From Brevibacillus brevis (GTDB lineage: Bacteria > Bacillota > Bacilli > Brevibacillales > Brevibacillaceae): a stretch of 64,000 nt of DNA. The position numbers were made by a program, and so were the translations under genes. The DNA lies in assembly GCF_900637055.1 (NCBI RefSeq), contig NZ_LR134338.1:2738001-2802000 (forward strand). Direction: 5' to 3'. This document shows positions 9,601 to 18,085 of the stretch, piece by piece (position 1 is the stretch's first letter; every line of letters starts with the position of its first letter). The notes beneath the pieces were generated by a model, which saw only the letters and a program-made list of their open reading frames with translations, ran no database searches and was not told the origin of the DNA.

Positions 9601-12281
9601 ATGGGCTGACACTCTCTCCTTATCCATTTGAACAGCGTTCTGCCCAGTTTGATCTGACCTTTGACATCATTGAGCGAGAACAGCGCCTGATTGTCGATAT
9701 CGAATACAGCAACAAGCTGTTCAGCAAAGAGACGATCGCGGCGATGTCCACACACTTCCAGAAGATTCTGGAGCAGATGGTGGAAGATCCTGAACGGTTG
9801 ATCGGCAAGATGTCCATGCTGGCAGCAGATGAACGCTTGCTGCTGGTTGAGCAATGGAATGACACGAGTTTGGAATACTCTCGTGAAAAAACAGTCGTCC
9901 AGCTCTTTGAAGAAGTAGCGGCAACACAGCCGAACGCGTTAGCTGTAACATGCGGAGATGAGAAAGTCACCTATGCGGACTTAAATCAGCGAGCAAACCA
10001 AGTAGCTCGTTTGATCAAGCAACAAGGCGTCACTGCTGATACTTGCGTGGGCCTTCTGACGAATCGTTCTGTGGATATGATGGTTGGACTCTTGGCGATC
10101 TTGAAGGCAGGGGCTGCGTTTGTTCCGATTGATCCGCACTATCCAGAAGAGCGTATCTCCTATGTTTTGGAAAACAGCATGACTCACCTCGTCTTAACTC
10201 ATGCTTCTCTGGCAGAGAAGCAGTGGGGAAGGGTTGTCCGACTGGACGTAAACGATTCCCGGATGGAGACGGAAGACGACTCAAATCTTCCGCCACAGGC
10301 TACAACTGGCGATCTCGCTTATGTCATTTACACATCGGGTTCTACTGGCAAGCCTAAAGGCGTTATGGTTGAGCACGGCAATTTGATGAGCTTCTGTTCG
10401 GGAATCGGGAAACACATCGACTTTACCAGCGCAGACAAAATGCTGGCTGTGACGACGATTTCGTTTGATATTTTTCTGCTTGAAACGATTGTACCGCTGA
10501 CGAAAGGGATGACAGTGGTCATTGCAACCGAACAGCAGCAAGCTGATCCGCAGGTGCTTAAGGAGTTGATTTTGCAGGAAGAAATCACTTTCCTTCAACT
10601 GACTCCATCCCGTCTACAGCTTATGCTGGAAGAGAAGAGCAACTTGCACGCACTTGACTGCCTGAAAGCAATCCTGATTGGGGGAGAAGCCCTTTCAGCG
10701 TCTTTGTTCCAACGGCTTCGTACACAGACCAAGGCGAGACTTTACAATCTGTACGGTCCGACTGAAACAACCATTTGGTCTACGGTTCAGGACTTGACTG
10801 ACGCAGAGGAAGTAACGATTGGCGAACCTTTGCCCAATACACAAGTCTACATCCTCGATGAGCATCTGCAAGTGCAGCCGATGAAGATCACTGGCGATCT
10901 TTACATTGCAGGGGATGCAGTAACGAGAGGCTACTTCGGTCAGCCGACGCTGACGGCTGAGTGCTATATCCCTCATCCATTTAAACCTGGTCAACGCATG
11001 TACAAAACAGGTGATCTCGCAAGATGGCTGCCGGATGGGCGTATTGAATATGTGGGACGATCCGACTTTCAGTGCAAAGTACGCGGTTATCGGATCGAAT
11101 TGGGGGAAATTGAAAGTGCCCTTTGTCAGCATCCGGATATTACGGAAGCGGTGGTCAGTGTGCGAGATACCGCCAGCAATCCTTACCTGTCTGCGTACTA
11201 TATGGCAAAGCAAACGTTGGACAGTGATGAATTGCGAGCCATGCTGAGCAAAAGCTTACCCGATTACATGATTCCGCATTTCTATACGCATATGAGTATA
11301 TGGCCGCTGACGCCAAACGGAAAACTGGATCGCAAATCATTGCCAGAGCCTGATGCGCTGCAAGACAAGCACACCGAATATCAAGCCCCGGCTACCAGAC
11401 TGGAAGAACAGGTGGCTGACATTTGGCGGGGAGTGCTTAAACGTGAAATGGTGGGTATGCAGGATAACTTTTTCCAAATAGGCGGTACTTCGCTTTTACT
11501 GGTGCAAGTTCATGCCAAGCTTGAACAGCTTTACCCAGGACGGGTTCGAATTGCCGATTTGTTCGCTCATCCTACGCTGTTTGGCCTAACCAACTTTTTG
11601 AAGAACACCGCGTTAGATGTAACAGATGAACAAGAAGAAACCGATCCGACCACTTATTGGTTGAAGGAGCTGGATCGTGTCTCGCTGATAGAGTTGCCAA
11701 CTCAGTATTGGACTAACGGAGAAGCGAATGTGGACACAAACTGGGTCCAATTCTCACTTACTGATTATCTGTTTGAAAATGTGCAGCAAGTAAGTCAAAT
11801 GGAGGCTGTTGAGGTTAGAGACGTTCTGCTTTCGATGTATCTATACCTCATGGCCGAATTGACAGGACAGCAGGATCTTTATATGGAAGTGGCTGTCGCC
11901 AAGGAACTGCAGATGAAGGCTTATCCATTCCGGGTGAACATGTCGGAGGTCAACACCTTCTTCGATCTATTCAAGCAGGTGCAGCAGAAACGACATTTCA
12001 TCGAGAAAATGACGGGGGAGGCCTCGGTGTGGCTCCAAAAATTGCGAACGGATCGCAACGGCGGAACCATTATTCCATTCTTCGGCAGTGTCAATGAGTT
12101 TACCGATGCATCGTTCACACACCATGAACATGAGCTTACCTTCTGGATCAAGGAAGGAAAAGACGTGATTGATATCGTGTGTGCATTCGACCCGGATTGC
12201 CTGCGGGCAGAAAAAGTCACGGAGATGACGCAGGATTACCAGCAATTGCTCAGGATGCTAGTGAATGAATACATGACGTAG
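3624..12281 (+). CDS. hybrid PKS-NRPS: KS-MT-KR-ACP-C-A(Gly)-PCP-half C
   Basis: A 2885-residue trans-AT PKS/NRPS hybrid. KS is about 38-465 with Cys206 in 'NTSCSSS', 'EAHGTGT' and 'NIGH'. There is no AT domain. A methyltransferase-like domain (about 640-1010) has an unusual SAM loop, 'ELGGGSSS' near 841, so its activity is doubtful. KR is about 1020-1450 with Lys1398, Ser1421/1422 and Tyr1435; Trp1427 lies eight residues before Tyr, as in A-type KRs. ACP Ser1587 lies in GGDS. A full C domain has 'HHIISDG' at 1767. The A domain pocket reads D-I-L-Q-L-G-L-I-W, starting at Asp2282, which is the classic glycine code. PCP Ser2623 follows. Residues 2665-2885 resemble a C-domain C-lobe without HHxxxDG. 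The module should add a malonyl-derived beta-hydroxy unit and then glycine. Confidence 0.96.
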   Translation: MSLLKKYILEQVAAHRLQEKEALPLLKELSSANVNTRQDIAIIGMACRFPGASSLEEYWNNLKQGHDSIGDIPTARRPDVERVAREFFNDTDFKYERMGYLDHVDLFDHAFFEISPAEARTMDPYQRMFLELAWEIFEHAGYSEKMISGSPTGVFLGYCDNESQYQRVLKNVDSSSLAGNVAAIIASRISYLLNLSGPSQLINTSCSSSLVALHQACQAIGNNDCRMALVGGVNLSLFPIQQDTDFGIVSVERKTKAFDDFADGTVWGEGLGAVLLKSYDQAVKDNDYIHAVIKSTAVNCDGRSTSITAPNAISQSALLRTTWERARINPESISYIEAHGTGTRLGDPVEIEGIMHAFQKVSKRKQFCAIGSVKSNIGHTIAASGVAGIIKTVLMMKHRQIPPTLHVKRPNTLIPFIDSPVYINDVLKDWDVEADQPVRRAGVSAFGLSGTNAHVILEEPPGREETAVSESGDYLITLSAKTSESLWDMLEKYQAFLSGPSEHSLLDMCATANVGRGHYGYRLAFIVNSKEDFLQKVHRLCTAERTEDGAPFVDGNQVFYGVLNSRGESSLPISVQIDSSDPVEMAKQYVRGVPINWLEYYRPVKWKKVPLPTYSFAKTRHWVQSDQPTNDTVERSAAAASEAAHENETADVHKIASTFFTFGETLLNQVNVKKQTGLEEDETFYSGLSSLECFKQLGVFRKQDQTYTLGKLREAVRFDGRNEHLFQFILELVVKASLVEHVEGTYRLSAQAEGLDTEAFYQDCLDRYPNERDTFSQLKACFAQYATIMTGQNVLVSNDGTSDLYKSYADRITLGNPSGLMAVETIAQYIHSFDRPVRILELGGGSSSLTRLLLPKIEKQDVTYLFTDCAQSSLAEAEKEFQEVYPFAQFRLFNMEQSPAEQGFDLHAYDVIIANNAIHRARDVRASLSILHQLLAEQGVLFAIELVKNRSTANVIGGLAEDWWQHEDTDLRQQARLMDASRWEKALRDTNYQSIAIYPSSTELLDLSDSALLVGHSAYTPQEYREWIYQINWQTKELTTNHQTQRPGIWLVFQDEGGVGETLADAMSSEGHEVFRLRSGEAFASVSSHEFILDPSQPEDLRRVFERLGDKMEKLTGIIHLWSLTSGAQQPNGLGQLEALESAQHLGVYSLFHLTQALLELDLKQVLDLRIVSNYAQAVDDNGPVYPEKAPLFGLAKVISQENPKLQCFSLDLATEGRSTSQLAGQLLAEIRCNRDDTLVAYRGNRIVPEMNRCDIDKIPKRPVEIRENGVYLIAGGTGKLGLAFSKHLAAQKNVTLVLINRSPLPPNHEWQERLQHPDCSASEARKLKALIELEEMGAQVVCYAADVSDRQQMEDISEQVRARYGPINGIIQSAAHITFETIQTKTFSDFQNGLKAKMAGTVILDQIAEPEHLDFFVIFSSLASIWGGATGSDYVSSNCFLDAYSAARSRTGKPTIALNWYAFEGITGPGFIGYMPMDGAIQAFHASLSCQTEHLIIGQFDLQVLMEWAPSLKVKLGDTIFASGKSHKEREAPPAVTMQNRVVLSGREEGDPYTSLEQALGQIWSEVLGYTELSIDDDFFRLGGDSLLAIGIVSRVTKQLQKEITITDLFQTPTIRQLAVLMAPNEETTVSAIPVAEQREAYPATSSQQRIYVLEQMQEGAVAYNIPTVMMLEGELDREAYERAFVSLVQRHESLRTSFSIVDGVLMQTVQPSVEFTLAYSEVDENEAKRTVEQFIQPFDLSKAPLVRGMLIRVDVNKHLLLFDMHHIISDGVSINILIREFFQLYQGLELPELRIQYKDYSVWQAEQLGNGVLAAQEKFWLKELDGEVPVLNLPTDHPRPSVQSFEGDVLTFEIPQEMTEKILALAKNNGSTLYMTLLGALTIMLSKYAGEEDIIIGSPVAGRHHADLENIVGVFLNTLAMRNFPRSDRTVSDFLQEVKERALAALSHADYPFEMLVDRLTLPKDTARNPLFDVMFILQNTGDAKGSMSANGLTLSPYPFEQRSAQFDLTFDIIEREQRLIVDIEYSNKLFSKETIAAMSTHFQKILEQMVEDPERLIGKMSMLAADERLLLVEQWNDTSLEYSREKTVVQLFEEVAATQPNALAVTCGDEKVTYADLNQRANQVARLIKQQGVTADTCVGLLTNRSVDMMVGLLAILKAGAAFVPIDPHYPEERISYVLENSMTHLVLTHASLAEKQWGRVVRLDVNDSRMETEDDSNLPPQATTGDLAYVIYTSGSTGKPKGVMVEHGNLMSFCSGIGKHIDFTSADKMLAVTTISFDIFLLETIVPLTKGMTVVIATEQQQADPQVLKELILQEEITFLQLTPSRLQLMLEEKSNLHALDCLKAILIGGEALSASLFQRLRTQTKARLYNLYGPTETTIWSTVQDLTDAEEVTIGEPLPNTQVYILDEHLQVQPMKITGDLYIAGDAVTRGYFGQPTLTAECYIPHPFKPGQRMYKTGDLARWLPDGRIEYVGRSDFQCKVRGYRIELGEIESALCQHPDITEAVVSVRDTASNPYLSAYYMAKQTLDSDELRAMLSKSLPDYMIPHFYTHMSIWPLTPNGKLDRKSLPEPDALQDKHTEYQAPATRLEEQVADIWRGVLKREMVGMQDNFFQIGGTSLLLVQVHAKLEQLYPGRVRIADLFAHPTLFGLTNFLKNTALDVTDEQEETDPTTYWLKELDRVSLIELPTQYWTNGEANVDTNWVQFSLTDYLFENVQQVSQMEAVEVRDVLLSMYLYLMAELTGQQDLYMEVAVAKELQMKAYPFRVNMSEVNTFFDLFKQVQQKRHFIEKMTGEASVWLQKLRTDRNGGTIIPFFGSVNEFTDASFTHHEHELTFWIKEGKDVIDIVCAFDPDCLRAEKVTEMTQDYQQLLRMLVNEYMT

Positions 12282-12297
12282 AGAAGGGTGATCAAAA

Positions 12298-13566
12298 ATG
12301 GACAAAATCGCACTTTTATTCCCGGGACAAGGTTCGCAATATGTTGGAATGGGCCAAGCATTATGTGAGGCCCATCCCATTGCGGCTCGCACCTTTGAAG
12401 AAGCAAGTGATGCGCTTGGATTTAACCTGCAAACCCTTTGTTTTGCAGGGGATGTACAAGAACTGACCAAAACAGAGCACGCACAGCCAGCAATCCTGAC
12501 GGCAAGTGTCGCAGCCTTCCGCGTTTATTCACAGGAAATGAACATCGAACCGAAGTGGGTGGCTGGTCACAGTCTGGGCGAGTTTACGGCCCTGACTTGT
12601 GCCGGTGCCATCCAGTTTGCAGATGCCGTCCGCCTTGTCTATCGCCGAGGTCAGTTCATGCAGGCGGCCACGCCGCAGGGTGTCGGAGCCATGTCAGCAA
12701 TCTTCGGGTTGAATGCTCAACTTGTCGAGGAGATTTGTCGGGAACATTCTCGTGACGATGCAATCGTTGTGGTCGCCAACCATAACTCCGCTGATCAGAT
12801 CGTCATCTCCGGTCATGCACATGCGGTGCGGCAAGTAGAAGAAGCGTGCAAGCAGCATGGCTCGACTTCTGTTGTCAGCCTTAAGGTGAGTGCGCCTTTC
12901 CATTCGCCACTCATGGTGCAAGCCGCCGAACAATTACATGAAGAACTGAAGCGATACACGTACTGCGATCCCAAATGGCCTGTGATTTCCAATGTGACTG
13001 CACAACCTTATGTCCATGCTAATCAACTGGTCGATTTACTCACAGCCCAGACAACCAGCGCAGTTCGCTGGCAATCGACGATGGATTACTTGGTAAAACA
13101 GGGAGCGAATACGGTAATTGAGCTCGGTCCGAAAAATGTACTGACAAATTTGGCCAAAGGATATCCCGTTCGTGCCTTTGCTTTTGACAAGCAAGGGGAG
13201 ATCAATCGTTATCAGCAAGAGCTTCAGGATGCCAAAAAGCGTAATCAAGCAGCGATTGCCCAACTGGTCGATTCTTGCATTGCGATTGCCGTTTGCACCA
13301 AAAACCGCGGTCTCGATGAAGAAGTGTACCAGCAAGGAGTAATCGCTCCCTATCAAGCGCTACAACAACTGAGGCAACAGCTGGAACAAGAAGAAAAAGA
13401 GGGGGGCTATGGGGATGTACAGGAAGCTTTTTCTCTGCTTCGTCTGATCTTGCAAACAAAAAAAGCTCCTGACGCGGAACAAGCCATGCGCTTTGAACAG
13501 CTGACCAGCAAACCGGACTTGCAACAGCGGTTTCCTGAGATCGGCAACGAATGGCAAGCAAGCTAA
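12298..13566 (+). CDS. discrete malonyl-CoA:ACP acyltransferase (trans-AT)
   Basis: A free-standing acyltransferase of the FabD/PksC family. It would load malonyl units onto the ACPs of the two neighbouring KS proteins, neither of which has its own AT. The first 290 residues hold 'LLFPGQGSQYVGMG', the catalytic Ser92 in 'GHSLGE' and His202 in 'APFHSP'. A further 130 residues at the C-terminus are helical, rich in Q and E, and not part of the core fold; their role is unknown. The gene follows the megasynthase by 16 bases behind GAGAAGGGTG and is surely co-transcribed. Extender specificity for malonyl is the usual case in this family and was not tested. Confidence 0.94.
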   Translation: MDKIALLFPGQGSQYVGMGQALCEAHPIAARTFEEASDALGFNLQTLCFAGDVQELTKTEHAQPAILTASVAAFRVYSQEMNIEPKWVAGHSLGEFTALTCAGAIQFADAVRLVYRRGQFMQAATPQGVGAMSAIFGLNAQLVEEICREHSRDDAIVVVANHNSADQIVISGHAHAVRQVEEACKQHGSTSVVSLKVSAPFHSPLMVQAAEQLHEELKRYTYCDPKWPVISNVTAQPYVHANQLVDLLTAQTTSAVRWQSTMDYLVKQGANTVIELGPKNVLTNLAKGYPVRAFAFDKQGEINRYQQELQDAKKRNQAAIAQLVDSCIAIAVCTKNRGLDEEVYQQGVIAPYQALQQLRQQLEQEEKEGGYGDVQEAFSLLRLILQTKKAPDAEQAMRFEQLTSKPDLQQRFPEIGNEWQAS

Positions 13567-13607
13567 GCCGAATCAGGTGAGCAGAGGACCCAAGGAGGAA
13601 GAACGCA

Positions 13608-16600
13608 GTGAGCAAGCCATTAGGACTGAACCGAGTCAAACTGAATAAACAGCAGACGGATGCTCATTCAACAGACAGCAAACCCAATCAACACGATATT
13701 GCGGTGATTGGTGCTGCTTGCCGATTCGGAAGCGCAGAAAACCCGGCAGACTTTTGGCGTCTGTTGCAAGCTGGTCAAGATTGTGTGAGAGAGCTTCCCA
13801 AAGAGCGCCAGAACGATTTGATTCCATTGTTACTCGCCAAAGGGTTGACGATGGAGCAAATTCAATTTCGAGAAGCAGCCTACCTGAATGAAATTGATAA
13901 ATTCGATCCGCAATTCTTCGGTCTTTCTCCTAAGGAAGCCAGCCAGATGGACCCGAACCAGCGCTTATTTCTGCTGACATGCTGGGAGGCGATTGAGGAC
14001 GCCGGATATGGTGGAACGATGCTCGCGGGCAGTCGAACGGGAGTATATCTGGGGTTTAGCAGTGATTTTGGTGAAGAGTATAGACGAATGATTCGCGAAC
14101 TGGAACCAGATGCGCTGTCCACCTCAATCATTGGCAATATGAAATCGGTGATCGCTTCTCGCATCTCCTACCTGTTGGATCTCAAAGGTCCAAGCATGCT
14201 TGTGGATACGTCCTGCTCCTCGTCTCTGATGGCTGTTCATCTGGCATGCCAAGCGATTCGTCGAGGAGAATGTGAGATGGCGCTGGCCGGTGGTGTCAAG
14301 CTCATCTTGCTGTCCTTACAAGATGGAAGCAATGATTTGGGAATATTATCGCAATCTGGGCGTACTCGACCGTTTGACAATGATTCAGACGGTACGGGTG
14401 TCGGTGAAGGCGTTGGCGCTGTTTTGCTGAAACCGTTGACAAAGGCTCTTGCAGACGGGGATTCGATTTATGCCGTAATCAAGGGAAGTGCCGCCAATCA
14501 AGACGGCCATTCTTTCGGGCTAACGGCGCCAAATTCAATGGCACAAGCCGAAGTGATTCAGCAGGCATGGAAAGATGCGCAGATTGATCCCGAAACGCTT
14601 TCCTATATTGAGGTGCACAGCATAGGAACCAAGCTTGGTGATCCTATGGAGATGGACGGGCTTGAGAGAGCGTTTCGCCCATACACAAACCGCCGCCAAT
14701 TTTGCGGGATAGGCTCCGTAAAGACGAACATCGGTCACACCGATCACGTAGCGGGTATGGCAGGTCTTTTCAAGGTGATCCTGTCTCTTAAACAAAAGCA
14801 GATACCTCCGCATTTGCACTTTCAGCGCGCGAATCGGATGATTCCTTTTGAACAATCTCCCATTTACATCCATGACACATTGACAGAGTGGGAACCAGAG
14901 CAAAGCGTGCGACGGGCTGGAATCAGTTCGTTTGGGATGAGTGGAACCAATGTTCACCTCGTCGTAGAGGAAGCACCATTCGTACAGCCTCCCATGCAAG
15001 ACGAAGGATTTCAGGCTATCGCTTTATCCGCTAAAAGCAAGGAGAGCTTGCTCAACCTGTTGCTCCGTTTTCAGAAGTGGACCAGCAAGCCTATGGAGGA
15101 ACTGCCGACATTGGAAAGTCTTAGCTTTACGGCAAATACGGGCCGTAGTCACTACGGCTACCGTTTGCTGCTTATTTGCAGGGACATGGATGATTTTGCC
15201 GCAAAAATCTCCAAGTTGTGCGCGAGCGACTGGACAACACTTTCCGAACCAGATATTTTCTTTGGTTGGCACAAGGTTATCTCACAGGAAAAAGCCGATA
15301 GAGAGCCCGGGATACTGACTGAGGCAGAACAACAAGCGAGGAATAAGGCGGCTAATGCACTTTTGCAAAAGCTTTTATTGGCACAAAGCAAAGAGCTGTC
15401 TGATCTGAAAGAGCTCGGCGAATTGTATGTGAGCGGGGCAGATGTACGCTGGACTGCCATGTATACGTTTAAAAAGCCGCGACGTGTACACCTCCCTGTC
15501 TATCCGTTTGAGCGGAAGCGTTGTTGGCTGGACATCTCTTCTCTTCATTCTCCTGACAAGGATGCCGGGAGAGAAAAAGGCAATGTTGCACCGCAAAAAT
15601 CTAGAGAAGCGAAGCTGCCAAACGTGGTGGTACGTGGGAGAAAACATGATACCTACAGCATTTTAGAGCAAGAGCTGGCTCACATTTGGGGATATGTTCT
15701 GGGGCTTGAAGAAGTAGATATCCATGACAATTTTTACGATCTGGGCGGGGACTCGATCATCGCGATTAAAATGATCAGCGAAATCTCAAAGCGGATGAAC
15801 CGAGAAGTAGAAGTACAAGACCTGCTTACCCATTTGACGATTTCCGATTTTGCTGCCTATCTTGATGCGGCGGGTCATGAAGTTGAACAGGTTGCGAAAG
15901 AAGAGGCAGCTGCTACTGCAGTCCAAGCTGTTCAACAACGAAGCACAAATTCATTGCATGGTACGCAAATCAAACGCAGCTCGTATGCCGATGTCAGTCA
16001 TTTGTCCTGGCGTCAATGGAATTGTTATGATCGCGGTCTCGCTTTATTAATGGAGGAGCAGGATGCCCATCTGATACCGTATTTCAAGCTTTTTCTTGGG
16101 TTGAAGCGCGGCTATCAGCTAGATGCTGAGGGGTACCCCTATTCGTATCGGGAGCATGCGGAGGTTATGGGATATTTGTCAGATGAGGAGATGCTATACA
16201 AATTTGGCTATCGAGTCAAGCTCGTGCCTGTCACTCGTCTGGATGAATTGCATGAGTCGATCATTCACCAGTTGGATCAAGGCAAGCCAGTAATGGTTGC
16301 GTTTGACGAGTATTACACCTTTTACACGCCGCAATACCAGAAGGAGCATACCGATCATCTCACCGTCATCACTGGTTATGACCATGACAAGCAGGTTTAT
16401 ACGATCATCAATCACAATCATTTGACTCGCGGGCAAGCTCAACGAATCCAGTACGATAAATTTTCCACAACGTACCAAACGCTTGAGGAGATTTATGCAA
16501 ATGTAGAGCCGCATTCCCGGCTGATCATGGTGCTCGATCGCGTTACAGATGACGAAGCAATCTTGCGTGCCAGCGCGGAACCGGAGTTGCTGCGTTTACT

Positions 16601-16973
16601 AAGAGCAGTCGAGAGTAAACAGCAAGTTGGCCGTGAGCTTTCGCTGTTGCTGTCGCTTACGGAGCAGCCAGACACTTATTTTCATGAAGAAAACTTAAAC
16701 GAGCTCTACGTTCAATTAGGCGGGAAAGAACTGTGGGTGGAGACATTATTGGACTGGTACATTCCACAGGCGGATCTGTCTATACGCGAACTGGCAGAGG
16801 AGATTTTGCAGACATCCAATAACGTGGTGAATCGCTATGCCCTTAGCTTATACAAAGAAAAAATGTTGAAGCGATCCGATATAGAAGCTGCTGCCGATAA
16901 GTTGAGGTCACTCACTGGTCAATTTCTGCAACGAGTATTTGCCTTGCGAGAACGTGATGCGGATATCCGATAG
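13608..16973 (+). CDS. PKS: KS-ACP fused to a BtrH-like thiol acyltransferase domain
   Basis: An 1121-residue protein starting at GTG behind AAGGAGG. KS is about 22-450 with Cys203 in 'DTSCSSS' and His in 'NIGH'; the usual EAHGTGT reads 'EVHSIGT', keeping His but diverging around it. A trans-AT type linker follows, with no AT or KR. ACP has GGDS near residue 717. The last 330 residues (from about 795) match the BtrH N-terminal family: Cys806 in 'QWNCYDRG', Asp900 in 'FDEYYTFY', and His917 in 'HTDHLTVITGYD', a Cys-Asp-His set as in papain-fold enzymes. BtrH moves an ACP-bound acyl group onto an amine of ribostamycin, so this domain may off-load or modify the chain by aminolysis. The family match is seen in motifs; the role is inferred. 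Confidence 0.93.
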   Translation: MSKPLGLNRVKLNKQQTDAHSTDSKPNQHDIAVIGAACRFGSAENPADFWRLLQAGQDCVRELPKERQNDLIPLLLAKGLTMEQIQFREAAYLNEIDKFDPQFFGLSPKEASQMDPNQRLFLLTCWEAIEDAGYGGTMLAGSRTGVYLGFSSDFGEEYRRMIRELEPDALSTSIIGNMKSVIASRISYLLDLKGPSMLVDTSCSSSLMAVHLACQAIRRGECEMALAGGVKLILLSLQDGSNDLGILSQSGRTRPFDNDSDGTGVGEGVGAVLLKPLTKALADGDSIYAVIKGSAANQDGHSFGLTAPNSMAQAEVIQQAWKDAQIDPETLSYIEVHSIGTKLGDPMEMDGLERAFRPYTNRRQFCGIGSVKTNIGHTDHVAGMAGLFKVILSLKQKQIPPHLHFQRANRMIPFEQSPIYIHDTLTEWEPEQSVRRAGISSFGMSGTNVHLVVEEAPFVQPPMQDEGFQAIALSAKSKESLLNLLLRFQKWTSKPMEELPTLESLSFTANTGRSHYGYRLLLICRDMDDFAAKISKLCASDWTTLSEPDIFFGWHKVISQEKADREPGILTEAEQQARNKAANALLQKLLLAQSKELSDLKELGELYVSGADVRWTAMYTFKKPRRVHLPVYPFERKRCWLDISSLHSPDKDAGREKGNVAPQKSREAKLPNVVVRGRKHDTYSILEQELAHIWGYVLGLEEVDIHDNFYDLGGDSIIAIKMISEISKRMNREVEVQDLLTHLTISDFAAYLDAAGHEVEQVAKEEAAATAVQAVQQRSTNSLHGTQIKRSSYADVSHLSWRQWNCYDRGLALLMEEQDAHLIPYFKLFLGLKRGYQLDAEGYPYSYREHAEVMGYLSDEEMLYKFGYRVKLVPVTRLDELHESIIHQLDQGKPVMVAFDEYYTFYTPQYQKEHTDHLTVITGYDHDKQVYTIINHNHLTRGQAQRIQYDKFSTTYQTLEEIYANVEPHSRLIMVLDRVTDDEAILRASAEPELLRLLRAVESKQQVGRELSLLLSLTEQPDTYFHEENLNELYVQLGGKELWVETLLDWYIPQADLSIRELAEEILQTSNNVVNRYALSLYKEKMLKRSDIEAAADKLRSLTGQFLQRVFALRERDADIR

Positions 16974-17016
16974 TCGCATGTGTATACCATTACGATAGAC
17001 AGGAAGGAGAGTGCTC

Positions 17017-18060
17017 ATGTCACTCACCGAGATTCAACCGAGCAAGCATCCGAACCTGGATTGCATCGGCGCTTCTATCTACACGGTTCTGAAATACCTG
17101 AACTTTTCCGCCTTGGAAACAGCTTGGAAGCAGTGCGGTGCCATCTATCTGAAAACGCACGATGCTCCTTATGGAGATGTAAACGGTCAATACATGAGAA
17201 CAGTCGCTGAGCTTATGTGGATTCACAATATCCGCGTGGAAGGACGGGCCGAACCGGAAGACGACCTGTTTTTGGCAAATATTCAAGAGCGATTGAAACG
17301 GGGGGTGCCGACAATCGTCCTCTGCAATATGGCAGAACTTCCGTACAACCCTTATTATCAGGACCTGCCTGAAATGCATAGCATCATTGTCACAGGAAGA
17401 GAAGGCAACCAGCTTCTAATCGTCGATGATTACTACCGCTACAAAGGTCTGTTGCCCAATGAGCAATTTTTATTGGCGAGCAACTCTTCCTATCGCGATG
17501 CAGGCACAGGCGAATGGTATCCACTCCACAATCGTTCATTTGAATTGGTACTTTCAGATTCCCAGCATCCGACGCCCGATCAGTTGCTGGAAGCTGTCAG
17601 GAGTAATCTCAGCGTACTAGAGGGGCGTTGCGATACAAGTCAAATCAAGCGGGAGTTGGATGTACCCGACGATGTCAACGTCGAGATAGGGCTGAAATCC
17701 CTTGATCCTTTTCTCAAAGACGTAGAGGCTTTTCTTGTTAGTGGAGTGGAGATTACAGACGATCATCTGGATATTCTTAACCACAGTTTGATCAGCATGG
17801 CACAAACACGAGCGATGTATGCCAACGTCCTGCAGGCGATCAGTGAGAAGTACGAAAACTTTGCAGATCTTGCCGAGTTGTATCGCAATATCGGACATCA
17901 ATGGAAAATTACGACCAATATGATTCTTAAGGCTTTTGACAGTAATCGGAGTGACATGGTTCATCGCGTTCTGCAAAAAGTCATGACCATAAAAGCCCAG
18001 GAATTTGAGGCGGTCGCCAAAACAAGAGAAATACTGGAACGGGTTGGCGTTGTTGTGTAA
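17017..18060 (+). CDS. BtrH-like (papain-fold) acyltransferase protein
   Basis: A 347-residue stand-alone relative of the domain at the end of the preceding PKS. Cys16 lies in 'NLDCIGAS', and 'LPYNPYYQ' followed by His121 in 'EMHSIIVTG' reproduces the 'D-YY-PY-Y-H-x-V-x-G' signature of the BtrH N-terminal family. It has no signal peptide, so it is cytoplasmic. The ATG at 17017 is chosen because AGGAAGGAG lies eight bases before it; the GTG at 17011 is too close. It sits between the KS-ACP-BtrH protein and a free ACP, which suggests it transfers an acyl or peptidyl group from that ACP to an amine, or removes such a group. Two copies in one cluster argue for two distinct transfers or a heteromeric enzyme. 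Confidence 0.85.
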   Translation: MSLTEIQPSKHPNLDCIGASIYTVLKYLNFSALETAWKQCGAIYLKTHDAPYGDVNGQYMRTVAELMWIHNIRVEGRAEPEDDLFLANIQERLKRGVPTIVLCNMAELPYNPYYQDLPEMHSIIVTGREGNQLLIVDDYYRYKGLLPNEQFLLASNSSYRDAGTGEWYPLHNRSFELVLSDSQHPTPDQLLEAVRSNLSVLEGRCDTSQIKRELDVPDDVNVEIGLKSLDPFLKDVEAFLVSGVEITDDHLDILNHSLISMAQTRAMYANVLQAISEKYENFADLAELYRNIGHQWKITTNMILKAFDSNRSDMVHRVLQKVMTIKAQEFEAVAKTREILERVGVVV

Positions 18061-18085
18061 GCATCTACCACTTGGAGGGACTCCT

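Noticed and set aside
9258..9854. 198-codon minus-strand frame inside the megasynthase
   Set aside because: It is a shadow of the condensation domain coding sequence.
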